A stretch of DNA of 24,651 nucleotides from an uncultured Haloferula sp. (GCA_946481625.1 CAMLOZ010000002.1:1-24651); one strand, 5' to 3'; shown: positions 1 to 7,257, numbered from the stretch's first letter. The notes: a model not told the origin generated them from the letters alone. Numbers and translations: made by a program.

Positions 1-154
1 GCTCGCGGGCCCGCTCGGGATCGAAGCGGCAGATGCGCTCCAAGCTCTCCCGCAACCCGGCGATGCGGAGAGCGACCAGTTCGTCGAAGTCGGCCTTCGT
101 GATGCGGGGGAAGGTGACGCGGTCGGACAGTGGTTTTGATGCGGACTGGGTCAT
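1..154 (-). CDS. GNAT-family N-acetyltransferase, N-terminal fragment (cut by window edge)
   Basis: The reverse strand reads open from an ATG at 154-152 to the window edge, giving 51 codons with no stop. The N-terminus has a short polar leader, then beta strand 1 (VTFPRITKADFDELVALR) and helix 1 ending LRESLERICRFDPERARE. That 'LRxxxLRESLERxxRFDPERARE' pattern is the usual opening of a GNAT acetyltransferase subgroup that acetylates small amines or peptides with acetyl-CoA. The acetyl-CoA loop (RxxGxG/A) would lie beyond the edge, so the catalytic part is not visible. The gene is divergent from the Coq4-like gene; the 78 bp between the two starts must hold both promoters. There is no Shine-Dalgarno in front of the ATG. 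The family call rests on the N-terminus only and the substrate is unknown. Confidence 0.6.
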   Translation of the reverse strand, partial: MTQSASKPLSDRVTFPRITKADFDELVALRIAGLRESLERICRFDPERARE

Positions 155-232
155 GGTGCCAAAGGCATTTTGCAATGAGGCGTTCCAATCGGGAGGATTG
201 GCTTTTCGGGTATTTGGCGTCAAATTGTTACG

Positions 233-811
233 GTGCCAGTCTACCATCCGGGATTGCAAACCTTCCACCTCCCGCTGGCGGAGGGCTCGGTGACTTTGCG
301 CGAGGGGCTGCGGCGATTGATGGAAATCGGAAACTCTCAGGAAGAGGTGCCCCTGATCGTACGCTTGATGGAGAATCCGGCGTTCGACATGCCGCCTCTC
401 TCGATGTTCCGGGGGCGGGTGAATCTGGAGCAGCATGATTGCATCCACCTGCTGCTGGGACGGGGGACGACGCTGATGGACGAGGCATTCACGATCGGCT
501 TCACGATGGGATCGACCAAGCGGATGAGCACCTCGGCGACGGATCTCTTCGCGGCGGTGGCGGAGCGGATTTACCCGAAGGCGTATCGTTTTCCGCTGCC
601 CGCGGTGCGGGTGTTCCGGGATGCGGTGCACCTCGCGTCGATTTCGAATTGCCGGAGGCTCGATGCGGTGGATTTCAAAGCATTGATGGATCTGCCGTTG
701 CGGGAGATCCGGGAGCGGCTGGGAGTGGAGGAGGAGCTGTTGACGGCGTACTATCGGATCGAGGCGGCGCGAAATCCGGAAATCGCGGCTTGCCAGAGGC
801 TGGTGGCGTGA
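233..811 (+). CDS. Coq4-like metal-site protein (HDxxHx11E)
   Basis: A 192-residue soluble protein with no signal peptide or membrane segment. Residues 68-84 contain His68-Asp69-x-x-His72 followed, after exactly 11 residues, by Glu84. This is the HDxxHx11E zinc motif that defines the Coq4 family. In eukaryotes Coq4 acts in ubiquinone biosynthesis, as a scaffold and in head-group processing. The surrounding IHLLLGRG...DEAFTIGFTMG also fits the family's helix. The start is a GTG at 233; an in-frame TGA at 176 limits any extension and no ATG lies between, so the start is only moderately sure. No Shine-Dalgarno is present. Its 3' end converges on argF with a 15-bp gap. Most Verrucomicrobiota use menaquinone, so a role in ubiquinone synthesis is doubtful and the true substrate is unknown. 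Confidence 0.68.
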   Translation: MPVYHPGLQTFHLPLAEGSVTLREGLRRLMEIGNSQEEVPLIVRLMENPAFDMPPLSMFRGRVNLEQHDCIHLLLGRGTTLMDEAFTIGFTMGSTKRMSTSATDLFAAVAERIYPKAYRFPLPAVRVFRDAVHLASISNCRRLDAVDFKALMDLPLREIRERLGVEEELLTAYYRIEAARNPEIAACQRLVA

Positions 812-826
812 TGGCTTGCCTCGCGA

Positions 827-1729
827 TCAGTTGCCGCTGGCGAGGGCGACGAGGATCGCCTTCTGGGCGTGAAGACGGTTCTCGGCTTCCTGGAAGATCA
901 CGGAGGCGTGCTTTTCCAGCACCTCCTCGGTGATCTCCTTCCCGCGGTAGGCGGGAAGGCAGTGGAGCACGATGTGACCTTCCGCGGCCTGCTCCAGCAG
1001 GGGGCCATTCACCTGGAAGGGTCCGAAGGCCTCCTCCTTGTCCTGCTGGTCTTCCTGGCCCATGGAGAGCCAGACGTCGGTGTTGATGACGTGGGCGTCC
1101 TTTGCTGCAAGTACGGGATCTGTCGTAACGGTGACGTTCGGAGCGTCGAGCTTCACGAGGAATTCGGCGGGCGGCTGATAGGCGGCGGGTGCGGCCACGG
1201 CGAGTTCGAAGCCAAGCCTCTTCGCCGCCCACATCCAGGAGATGGTCATGTTCGAGAAGCCGTCGCCGATGAATGCGATCTTCTTGCCCTCCCATCCGCC
1301 AAGCACCTCTTTTACCGTGAGGAGGTCGGCGAGGATCTGGCAGGGGTGCTCGTCATCGGTCAGCGCGTTGATGGTGGGGATGCCGGAGTAATCGGCGAAG
1401 TCCACCACGTCCTGCTGCGCGAAGGTGCGGATGATGCAGCCGTGGACCATCCGGCCGAGCACGCGGGCGGTGTCCTTGATCGGTTCGCCCCGACCGAGCT
1501 GGATATCGTTCTTCGAAAGGAACATCGGGAAGCCTCCGAGTTCGCGGATGCCGACTTCGAAGGAGACGCGGGTCCGCGTGGACGACTTCGTGAAGATCAT
1601 CGCCCAGGTCTGTCCGGCGAGCGGTTGCTGCGTATGATAGCCGCGCTCCGCCTTCAACTTCACCGCGTTGTCGATCAGCGTGGTGATCTCGGTGGCGCTG
1701 AGCTCTTCGATGGAGAGAAGATGTTTCAT
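827..1729 (-). CDS. argF: Ornithine carbamoyltransferase
   Basis: A 300-residue cytosolic enzyme that makes citrulline from ornithine and carbamoyl phosphate, the sixth step of arginine synthesis. The carbamoyl-phosphate loop SSTRTR is at residues 49-54, the second phosphate/carbamoyl motif HPCQ at 128-131, the ornithine-binding DVWLSMG loop lies in the C-terminal domain, and the catalytic HCLPAYRG is near the end. The length matches the family. The SMG loop favours true ornithine carbamoyltransferase over the acetyl- or succinyl-ornithine enzymes. The start is the ATG at 1729 (MKHLLSIEEL), the usual family N-terminus. It lies downstream of argD on the same strand, with about 120 bp between that may hold a micro-ORF, so co-transcription with argD is likely. 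No ARG-box-like operator was recognised. Confidence 0.96.
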   Translation of the reverse strand: MKHLLSIEELSATEITTLIDNAVKLKAERGYHTQQPLAGQTWAMIFTKSSTRTRVSFEVGIRELGGFPMFLSKNDIQLGRGEPIKDTARVLGRMVHGCIIRTFAQQDVVDFADYSGIPTINALTDDEHPCQILADLLTVKEVLGGWEGKKIAFIGDGFSNMTISWMWAAKRLGFELAVAAPAAYQPPAEFLVKLDAPNVTVTTDPVLAAKDAHVINTDVWLSMGQEDQQDKEEAFGPFQVNGPLLEQAAEGHIVLHCLPAYRGKEITEEVLEKHASVIFQEAENRLHAQKAILVALASGN

Positions 1730-1760
1730 GGTTCGAGTGGTCAGGGGCCGGGGTCAGGGA

Positions 1761-1880
1761 TCAGGGTGGAGAAGAAAGACGCCGCTCCAGGGCGTCCATG
1801 AGGCCGTTGAGCATGCGTCCAACCTCTGCGGAAAGTTCGAGGAGGTGATCATGGATGCCCCTCAAGGTTCGAGAGGACAT
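1761..1880 (-). CDS. Possible 39-residue micro-ORF overlapping the argD 3' end
   Basis: An ATG at 1880 opens a 39-codon frame in a different register from argD. It overlaps the last 32 bp of argD and ends at 1761, 31 bp before the argF start. The peptide is strongly amphipathic: from residue 9 on it reads IHDHLLELSAEV, then GRMLNGLMDALERRL, with Ile/Leu/Val/Met spaced 3-4 apart as in a coiled-coil helix and charged residues between. Against it, 12 of the 30 codons beyond the argD stop end in A or T, more than in neighbouring genes, and there is no clear ribosome site. It could be a small regulatory or dimerising peptide, or an accident of the intergenic sequence. No family is recognised. Confidence 0.3.
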   Translation of the reverse strand: MSSRTLRGIHDHLLELSAEVGRMLNGLMDALERRLSSPP

Positions 1881-3090
1881 CTCTAACGATCGCCAGCGCC
1901 TCGTCCACCTCGGCGTCCGAGACGTTGAGCGGCGGCAGAAGGCGGATGGTCTCGGGGCCTGCCGGTGGAGCGAGGAGGCCGGCTTCGAGGAGCTTGCCGC
2001 AGACGAAGGCGGCGGGCAGCTTGCCTTCGGGAACCGCAAACTTCGCGGTGTCGAGGCCGATGCCTAACAGGAGGCCGATGCCCCGGACTTCGGTGACGAG
2101 CGGCGATTGCCACGACGCGATCTCCTGCCGGATACGCTGTTCCTGCCGGAGCACGTTGGCGGCGAGATTCTTTTCCGCGACTTCCGCGAGCACGGCGAGC
2201 GAGGCGGCACAGGCGAGGGGACTGCCGCCGTAAGTGGTGCCGTGCGAGCCGGGACCCATGAGCGAGGCAAGCGTCTTGCCCGAGGCATCGATCGGCCGGT
2301 CGGAAAGCCAGAAGGCACCGATGGGGAAGCCGCCGCCCATCCCCTTGGCCCACGAGATCGCGTCCGGCTGGACTTCCGGGGCGATGGCGCGCCAGGCCAT
2401 CGGCTGGCCGCAGCGGCCGAAGCCGGTCTGCACTTCGTCGAGCATCAGCAGCAAGTCATGTTTCTTGCAGAGGGATGCGACGCCGCGCAGGAATTCCGGT
2501 GTGACGACATTCACGCCGCCCTCGCCCTGCACCGGCTCCAACAGGATCGCGGCGGTCTCGGGCGCGATGGCGGCTTCGAGAGCGGCGAGGTCGTTCAGCG
2601 GTAGGTGGCGGAAGCCGGGGAGCATCGGGTCGAAGCCTTCCTTCACCTTGTCCTGACCGGTGGCATTGATGCCGCCGAGGGTCCGGCCATGGAAGGACTT
2701 CGTGAAACTAAGAACCTCGTACCTCGGCGCGCCAGCGGGAAGAGGCCGGGCATGGCCGAAGCGCCGCGCGGTCTTGATGAGGCCGTCGTTTGCTTCGGCT
2801 CCGGAGTTCGCGAAGAAGATTTTCCCCGGCAGCTTCACGTGGTCCTCCACGATCACGCGGGCGAGTTCTTCCTGCTGCGGGATGGTGTAGAGGTTCGAGA
2901 CGTGCAGGAGCGTTTCCGCTTGTTCCCGGATGGCCTGGACGAGCCGCGGCGGGCAATGGCCGAGAGCGCAGACGGCGATGCCGGTGCAGAAATCGAGGTA
3001 GCTTTTCCCGGCATCGTCCCACACGCGGGTGCCCGCGCCGCGGACGAGCGTGACGGGGAAGCGGGCGTAGGTGGGCAGGACGTGGCTCAT
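1849..3090 (-). CDS. argD: Acetylornithine aminotransferase
   Basis: A PLP-dependent class-III aminotransferase that converts N-acetylglutamate semialdehyde to N-acetylornithine in arginine synthesis. From the chosen start it has 413 residues, the usual length. Visible motifs are NSGAEAN (96-101) for PLP phosphate binding, LLDEVQTGFGR with the PLP-ring Asp near 218, the Schiff-base lysine in ISWAKGMGGG (Lys249), and GTTYGGSPLACAA near the C-terminus. The start at 3090 (MSHVLPTYARFPV) gives the standard N-terminus. A longer form from ATG 3174 would overlap the EamA stop as ATGA, but 8 of its 28 extra codons end in A/T against 3 of the next 33, so the extension looks non-coding. It is followed by the micro-ORF and argF on the same strand. 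Confidence 0.94.
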   Translation of the reverse strand: MSHVLPTYARFPVTLVRGAGTRVWDDAGKSYLDFCTGIAVCALGHCPPRLVQAIREQAETLLHVSNLYTIPQQEELARVIVEDHVKLPGKIFFANSGAEANDGLIKTARRFGHARPLPAGAPRYEVLSFTKSFHGRTLGGINATGQDKVKEGFDPMLPGFRHLPLNDLAALEAAIAPETAAILLEPVQGEGGVNVVTPEFLRGVASLCKKHDLLLMLDEVQTGFGRCGQPMAWRAIAPEVQPDAISWAKGMGGGFPIGAFWLSDRPIDASGKTLASLMGPGSHGTTYGGSPLACAASLAVLAEVAEKNLAANVLRQEQRIRQEIASWQSPLVTEVRGIGLLLGIGLDTAKFAVPEGKLPAAFVCGKLLEAGLLAPPAGPETIRLLPPLNVSDAEVDEALAIVRDVLSNLEGHP

Positions 3091-3170
3091 GGGAAAGGGG
3101 CGGACGCTAGCGGTCTTGGCGGGATTGGCAAACCGGGAAATTGGGGCGGATTGGTCGGGTAGGGTCGCGT

Positions 3171-4103
3171 TCATGGTTCGGAAACAGGGGTGGAGGCTTG
3201 GACAAGTGGAAGGGGTTCGGGCTCCGGGGCCGGTTGCGATTTTCCCCCCGCGACGCGCCAGGTGGCGAGGAGGGTGAGTGCAGCGCCGGCGAGTTCGAGC
3301 GGGCTAAGGCGCTCGCCGAAGATCAGGAAGGCACCGGTGGCGGTGACGACGGGTAGCAGCATCTGGATCGATGATCCCTGCGAGACCGGCAGCGTGCGGT
3401 AGGCGTTGGTCATCACCAGTTGGGAGATACCGACGATGACGGCGGCGGCGATCAGGACCGCATGGCCGAGGGCCGGGAGTTCGACGGCCTTTTCCGCCCG
3501 GAGCGGCAGGGCGAAGAGGATGCTGTAGAAGCACTGCGAGGCATAGATGGTGCCGGCGTGTTCCGTAGCGCGGAGCTTGCGGATCAGGACCACGACGATT
3601 CCCGCGCCGAGGGCTCCTGCCAACGCCACGAGATCCCAGTAGGAGAAGCCGTGCGTGGCGTCTCCTTTCACGAAGGCGAGGAGCCCCGCGAAGCCGGCGA
3701 CCATCCAGAGGAGGGCGTGGCGGGAGATCCTTTCCTTCAGCCACCAGGCGGCGATCAGGGTGGCGAAGATCGGGTAGGTGAGATTGAGCACGACGGCCCG
3801 GGAAGCACCGAGGGTGGCGATGGTCAGATAGAAGGCGGCGGTGGCGAGGGCGCCGATGATGCCGCGCAAGGCGACGAGCCGGCTGCCGACGAGTGATTTC
3901 AGGGACAGGCCGCGGCCGAAGCCGTAGAGGCAGGCGACCATGATCATGCCGAAGGCACCGCGGTAGAGGATGCCCATCCAGCCGTCCGCCATCGGCAGAT
4001 GGATGCTGAGCGCACGCATCAGCAGGGTGTTCGCGGCGAACAGGATCACCGAGAGGAGCATCAGGGCGATGCCTCCCGGGTCGGAGTGTGTAGTCGGTTT
4101 CAT
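3171..4103 (-). CDS. EamA/DMT-family transporter
   Basis: A 310-residue inner-membrane protein with ten hydrophobic segments in two repeated five-helix halves, the layout of the drug/metabolite transporter (EamA, RhaT-like) family. Recognisable family stretches are the first helix (MLLSVILFAANTLLMRAL), YPIFATLIAAWWLKERIS at the end of half one, and LPVVTATGAFLIFGERLSPLELAG at the end of half two. Members usually export amino acids or other metabolites. The start at 4103 (MKPTTHSDPGG) places the first helix directly after a short polar tail; an in-frame ATG at 4157 would add 18 residues. It is the first gene of the argD-argF strand, 80 bp upstream of argD. Export of an arginine-pathway compound is an inference from context only. 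Confidence 0.88.
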   Translation of the reverse strand: MKPTTHSDPGGIALMLLSVILFAANTLLMRALSIHLPMADGWMGILYRGAFGMIMVACLYGFGRGLSLKSLVGSRLVALRGIIGALATAAFYLTIATLGASRAVVLNLTYPIFATLIAAWWLKERISRHALLWMVAGFAGLLAFVKGDATHGFSYWDLVALAGALGAGIVVVLIRKLRATEHAGTIYASQCFYSILFALPLRAEKAVELPALGHAVLIAAAVIVGISQLVMTNAYRTLPVSQGSSIQMLLPVVTATGAFLIFGERLSPLELAGAALTLLATWRVAGGKSQPAPEPEPLPLVQASTPVSEP

Positions 4104-4159
4104 CGGATCATGGGTGGATCCGGAAACGGCGGGCGCGGGGAAGCAGGGAATTAGCACTT

Positions 4160-4189
4160 CCTCCGGGGGCCCTGGGCCGCGTCCGGAGG
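4160..4189. repeat. Nested inverted repeat in the eamA/lepB divergent region
   Basis: CCTCCGG (4160-4166) pairs perfectly with CCGGAGG (4183-4189). A second palindrome, GGCCC-T-GGGCC, sits inside at 4168-4178. Either can fold as a hairpin in the 5' leader of the EamA gene or mark a protein site. There is no T tract, so it is not a standard terminator. The pairing is seen in the sequence; the role is unknown. Confidence 0.35.
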
Positions 4190-4222
4190 TGGCAGGGTGC
4201 CATCAAGCTCCGAACGCACCCG

Positions 4223-4238
4223 CGCGCCAAATGGCGCG
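4223..4238. promoter_or_regulatory. Operator-like dyad between eamA and lepB
   Basis: CGCGCCAAATGGCGCG is a perfect 7-bp dyad (CGCGCCA/TGGCGCG) around a 2-bp AA centre. It lies in the 280-bp divergent region, about 120 bp upstream of the EamA start and 145 bp upstream of lepB. Its size and symmetry fit a dimeric repressor site, but no known regulator's consensus is recognised and it could also be a chance GC-rich palindrome. Confidence 0.3.
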
Positions 4239-4383
4239 GGCGGCGAGTCGGACGATGTTGCGATGGTTCGCGGGCACGGGCGGGGATTGGCAGGCGGGCG
4301 GTGGAAAGTCAAGGATACATTGGAAAGCACTGCCGGTTAGGCCGGGCTTGCATGCCTCCCGCTCCGTGCCGACACTGCACCCG

Positions 4384-5577
4384 ATGTTCGCGCCGAGATG
4401 GAAGAAAGAGGCGAAGCTCTTGTACAAGGGGGCGAAGAAGTACATTCACTACAAGCGCGACCTGCTGAAGCCGGACCGGATCGACGAGATCGAATCGCGG
4501 CGCGCGGATTTGCTCGAGGCGATCAAGGCGAACGACAAGGAGAAGACCGAGGAGGCTTCCAAGCAGCTCCGCAATACCTGCGAGAAGGCGCTGCCGAATT
4601 TCCCCCAGCAAGCGGCGTGGGAGGAGAACGTGGAAGTGATCTTCGTGGCGCTGGTGGTGGCGCTGGGCCTGCGGGCCTACGTGGTGCAGCCATTCCGGAT
4701 CCCCACGAACTCGATGCAGCCGACGCTGAACGGGATCAACATCACGGAGACGGATGGGACGACGCCGTGGTTCGGCAAGCGGGCGCTGGACTTCGTGCTG
4801 CGGGGTCGTTCTTACAAGACGATCATCGCGAAGAATGATTGCCACGTGACGGACGTCAGGGACCGCTCCTGGTTCTTGTTCACACGCACGGAGGTGAGCC
4901 TCAGCGATGGGAGCAAGGTGAAGATCGCCGCACCGGACGGAGAGACGAAGCGCGCACTTGGAATTTCGACGATCAGGGATCCGCGCGGACAGCTGAAGTT
5001 GGAGCGCTCCTTCAGGAAGGGCGAGACGATCCTCAAGGGAACGATCGATGCGGGTGATCTCGTGCTGGTGGACAAGGTGTCGTATCACTTCCGCAAGCCA
5101 AAGCGGGGCGAGGTGTTCGTTTTCGACACGCGCGGAATTCCCACCGGTGGTCGCGATGCAGCCCGGATGGGAGACCAGGCAGCGGGCACGCATTACATCA
5201 AGCGCCTCTGCGGAGTTCCGGGCGATACGCTCTCGATCTCGCCCCCGAACCTGTGGGTGAATGGCAAGATCGCCCAAGAGCCCGGGATCCAGCGCGTGAT
5301 CCAGGCGGAGGGCCCTCACAAACGGCTGAATCCAAATGGCTACGAACTTGCGCGGCCGGACTTCAGTCATCCGCGGCCCTTGGGTTCGATCGACCAGAAG
5401 TTTTATCTGAAGGACGAGGCTCCTCCGGGCATGCGCGAGTATGCGGCGCTGGGTGACAATACCGGGAATTCGCTGGATTCCCGTTACTGGGGCTCGGTGA
5501 AAGAATTCAACCTCGCGGGGCCGGCGTTGTTTTCGCTGTGGCCGATCACCAGCGGGCATTGGGGGCTTATCCGGTGA
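4384..5577 (+). CDS. lepB: Signal peptidase I (long form with insert)
   Basis: A 397-residue membrane serine protease that removes signal peptides from exported proteins. Residues about 10-75 are charged and predicted helical (EIESRRADLLEAIKANDKEK), so likely a cytoplasmic coiled-coil arm. A membrane helix follows (VIFVALVVALGLRAYVV, about 84-102), then box B with the catalytic serine in RIPTNSMQPTL (Ser110). The general base is the lysine in LVDKVSYHFRKPKRGEV (Lys231). Then come HYIKRLCGVPGDTL and box E, ALGDNTGNSLDSRYWG. Ser and Lys are 121 residues apart against about 55 in E. coli LepB, so a large insert sits between boxes B and D. The start at 4384 (MFAPRWKKEAK) follows CACCCG and keeps the natural N-terminus; upstream in-frame codons cover the divergent intergenic region and are not believed. 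Confidence 0.93.
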   Translation: MFAPRWKKEAKLLYKGAKKYIHYKRDLLKPDRIDEIESRRADLLEAIKANDKEKTEEASKQLRNTCEKALPNFPQQAAWEENVEVIFVALVVALGLRAYVVQPFRIPTNSMQPTLNGINITETDGTTPWFGKRALDFVLRGRSYKTIIAKNDCHVTDVRDRSWFLFTRTEVSLSDGSKVKIAAPDGETKRALGISTIRDPRGQLKLERSFRKGETILKGTIDAGDLVLVDKVSYHFRKPKRGEVFVFDTRGIPTGGRDAARMGDQAAGTHYIKRLCGVPGDTLSISPPNLWVNGKIAQEPGIQRVIQAEGPHKRLNPNGYELARPDFSHPRPLGSIDQKFYLKDEAPPGMREYAALGDNTGNSLDSRYWGSVKEFNLAGPALFSLWPITSGHWGLIR

Positions 5578-5640
5578 AACTCCGCAAATGCACGCATGGT
5601 AAGAATGGCACTTCGCGTGCATCGTACCGCACCTTTCCCC

Positions 5641-6477
5641 ATGACCGATTCCGCTGAGATCACCCGACAGGCGAAATCGAACCTCGCCTTCGCGCTGCAA
5701 ATTTTGCCGAAGGAGCGGCGCGAGGGGATGGTGACCTTCTATGCGTTCTGCCGGGTGGTGGACGATCTGGCGGATGATCCGGAGCGGCCGATCGCGGAGC
5801 GGGAGGCGGCCCTGGCCGCTTGGAAGGAGGGGCTGGAGCAGGGTTTTGCGAATCCCGACCCGCTGCAGGCGGAAGTGGTGGCGCTGATGGAGCGGCACGC
5901 GATCCCGTCGCATTTGCTGACGGCGATCATCGACGGATGCCTTATGGACCTGCGGCCCCGGCGTTTCGGGACCTGGGAGGAATTATCGCAGTACACCTAC
6001 AAGGTGGCCTGCGCGGTGGGTTTGGCTTCGCTGAAGGTGTTCGGGGCGGAAGACCCGGCTTCGGAGCGCTATGCGGTGGCGCTGGGACATGCCTTGCAGC
6101 TCACGAATATCCTCCGTGACGTGGGCGAGGACCTCGGCAACGGCGTCCGGATCTACCTGCCGCTGGCGGACCTGGCGCGGTTCCAATACACCGAGCGGGA
6201 TCTGATCGGGCGGGTGCACGACGGGCGTTTTGTCGCGTTGATGAATTTCGAGGCGGAGCGGGCGGAAGCGTTCTACCGCGAGGCGGTGGAGGCGATGCCG
6301 AAAGGCGACGCGAAGGCCCTCCTGCCCGCGGAGATCATGCGCTCGATCTACCAGAGCCTGCTGGAGAAGATGCAGAAAGACGATTTCAAGGTTTTCGACC
6401 GGCGCTACAGCCTGTCGAAGGCGCGGAAGATGGCGATCTTCTCGAAGCATTTCTTGCGCCTGGGGCAGACGGCCTGA
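5641..6477 (+). CDS. hpnD: Squalene/phytoene synthase family protein, HpnD-like
   Basis: A 278-residue trans-isoprenyl diphosphate synthase (head-to-head condensing). The first Asp-rich motif is in FYAFCRVVDDLADD (Asp41-Asp45) and the second in NILRDVGEDLGNGVRIYLP (Asp160-Asp164); both bind Mg-diphosphate. The family makes presqualene diphosphate (HpnD), squalene or phytoene. The pattern LPKERREGMVTFYAFCR with short length is closest to HpnC/HpnD of the bacterial three-gene squalene route. The usual partners HpnC and HpnE are not in this window, so the product is not certain. The start at 5641 (MTDSAEITRQ) directly follows a CCCC run; an upstream start at 5596 would add 15 unlikely residues. 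It lies 63 bp after lepB. Confidence 0.82.
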   Translation: MTDSAEITRQAKSNLAFALQILPKERREGMVTFYAFCRVVDDLADDPERPIAEREAALAAWKEGLEQGFANPDPLQAEVVALMERHAIPSHLLTAIIDGCLMDLRPRRFGTWEELSQYTYKVACAVGLASLKVFGAEDPASERYAVALGHALQLTNILRDVGEDLGNGVRIYLPLADLARFQYTERDLIGRVHDGRFVALMNFEAERAEAFYREAVEAMPKGDAKALLPAEIMRSIYQSLLEKMQKDDFKVFDRRYSLSKARKMAIFSKHFLRLGQTA

Positions 6478-6511
6478 ATATTCGGGCATCGTCACCGTCC
6501 GATTGGCCGCA

Positions 6512-6952
6512 ATGAAAGTGCTCGTAGTCCTGCCGCTCGTCCTCGCCTGCGCCTCCTGCATTTACCCGGAGCCGTATCCCGAGCCGCGTTCGCCTTATTA
6601 TCGTCCGGACGGCTCGCGTTATTCCCCCTACGACCGCGGCCCGGCGGCGGGCCAGCGTCCGGACGGCTACGGGGCGGAGTCGGGTCGTTACGAACCCCTG
6701 ACCGAGGAAGGGACCGGACCGCGCCATCCGGACACGCGCCCGGCACCCGCGCCGCGGATCGACGATGATTTCGAGCCTGCTCCGGCCCCGCAGCCGAAGC
6801 CGCGTCAGGAATATCCGGTGGCGGAGGCCACGGAGAATCCGGGCCGGGTGATCAGCCCGTATGCGCCCTACAACGTGATCGACGTGGAAGGCTTCAAGAG
6901 CGGGGCGCTGGCCAAGGATCCGTCGAACGGGAAGATCTTCCGGGTTCCTTGA
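6512..6952 (+). CDS. Pro/Tyr-rich lipoprotein with conserved C-terminal motif
   Basis: A 146-residue exported protein. The N-terminus MKVLVVLPLVLACASC is a lipoprotein signal with a lipobox ending at Cys13 (VLAC) or Cys16 (CASC). The next 85 residues are low-complexity, rich in Pro, Tyr, Arg and acidic residues (YPEPYPEPRSPYYRPDGSRY), and likely disordered at the envelope. The final 32 residues are more ordered, reading SPYAPYNVIDVEGFKSG, then ALAKDPSNGKIFRVP, and look like a conserved small motif. No enzymatic function is recognised. The ATG at 6512 is preferred over an in-frame TTG at 6503 because it starts the signal peptide. It lies 34 bp after the HpnD-like gene, possibly the same transcript. 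Confidence 0.75.
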   Translation: MKVLVVLPLVLACASCIYPEPYPEPRSPYYRPDGSRYSPYDRGPAAGQRPDGYGAESGRYEPLTEEGTGPRHPDTRPAPAPRIDDDFEPAPAPQPKPRQEYPVAEATENPGRVISPYAPYNVIDVEGFKSGALAKDPSNGKIFRVP

Positions 6953-6993
6953 CCGCTCCGCGGCGGCCCGGGCTACTGCGCTCGTAGTAGGTC

Positions 6994-7027
6994 GGCGCGA
7001 TCACTCCTTCGGGGGAAGAGCCGCGCC
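6994..7027 (+). terminator. Hairpin with TTCG loop after the lipoprotein gene
   Basis: GGCGCG (6994-6999) pairs with CGCGCC (7022-7027), with an inner stem CTCC-TTCG-GGGG (7004-7015) closed by a stable TTCG tetraloop. It starts 41 bp after the lipoprotein stop. There is no T tract directly after it, so it may be a processing or repeat palindrome rather than a rho-independent terminator. Confidence 0.35.
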
Positions 7028-7107
7028 CTGGCCGGCCGGCCGTGCCGGAGCGGGCCGAGCGACTGGGTTGATGTTGTAATCCGTTTTTTTTCAGCTGGTT
7101 GGGTATG

Positions 7108-7135
7108 ATGAATTGGCGGGTTTGCCGGGATTCAT
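7108..7135 (+). repeat. Inverted repeat upstream of passenger gene 1
   Basis: ATGAAT (7108-7113) and ATTCAT (7130-7135) are perfect inverses, with an inner GGC/GCC pair at 7115-7117 and 7124-7126. It overlaps a TATGAT at 7104-7109, so it could be an operator over a promoter or a stem-loop in the leader. The pairing is seen; the function is inferred. Confidence 0.25.
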
Positions 7136-7257
7136 GAGGTGAATTCTGCGGGCGGAGGGGACGGTTTCGGTTGGTGGAGCAGGAGGTTTTTCCTACGGGG
7201 TCGGGCAATCCGGCGGGCGAACCCATCCTGCCGGAAACCCCAACCCAACCTAACCCG

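Larger units (their letters stand above)
6953..7257. other. 305-bp intergenic region before passenger gene 1
   Basis: No gene is supported here. It contains, in order: an imperfect hairpin with a TTCG loop (6994-7027); the GC palindrome GGCCGGCCGGCC (7030-7041); a run of eight T (7084-7091) that is too far from any hairpin to be a standard terminator; a lone TATGAT that could serve as a -10 box (7104-7109) without a convincing -35; a 28-base inverted repeat (7108-7135); and an AACCC-rich leader (about 7235-7257) that runs to the start codon. Confidence 0.5.

Noticed and set aside
4309..5913. 534-codon frame antisense to lepB and the HpnD-like gene
   Set aside because: It spans two well-supported genes on the other strand and has an Arg/His/Leu-rich composition typical of antisense frames.
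7084..7091. Run of eight T as a terminator
   Set aside because: The nearest GC palindrome ends at 7041, over 40 bases before the T run, so it does not form a standard intrinsic terminator.
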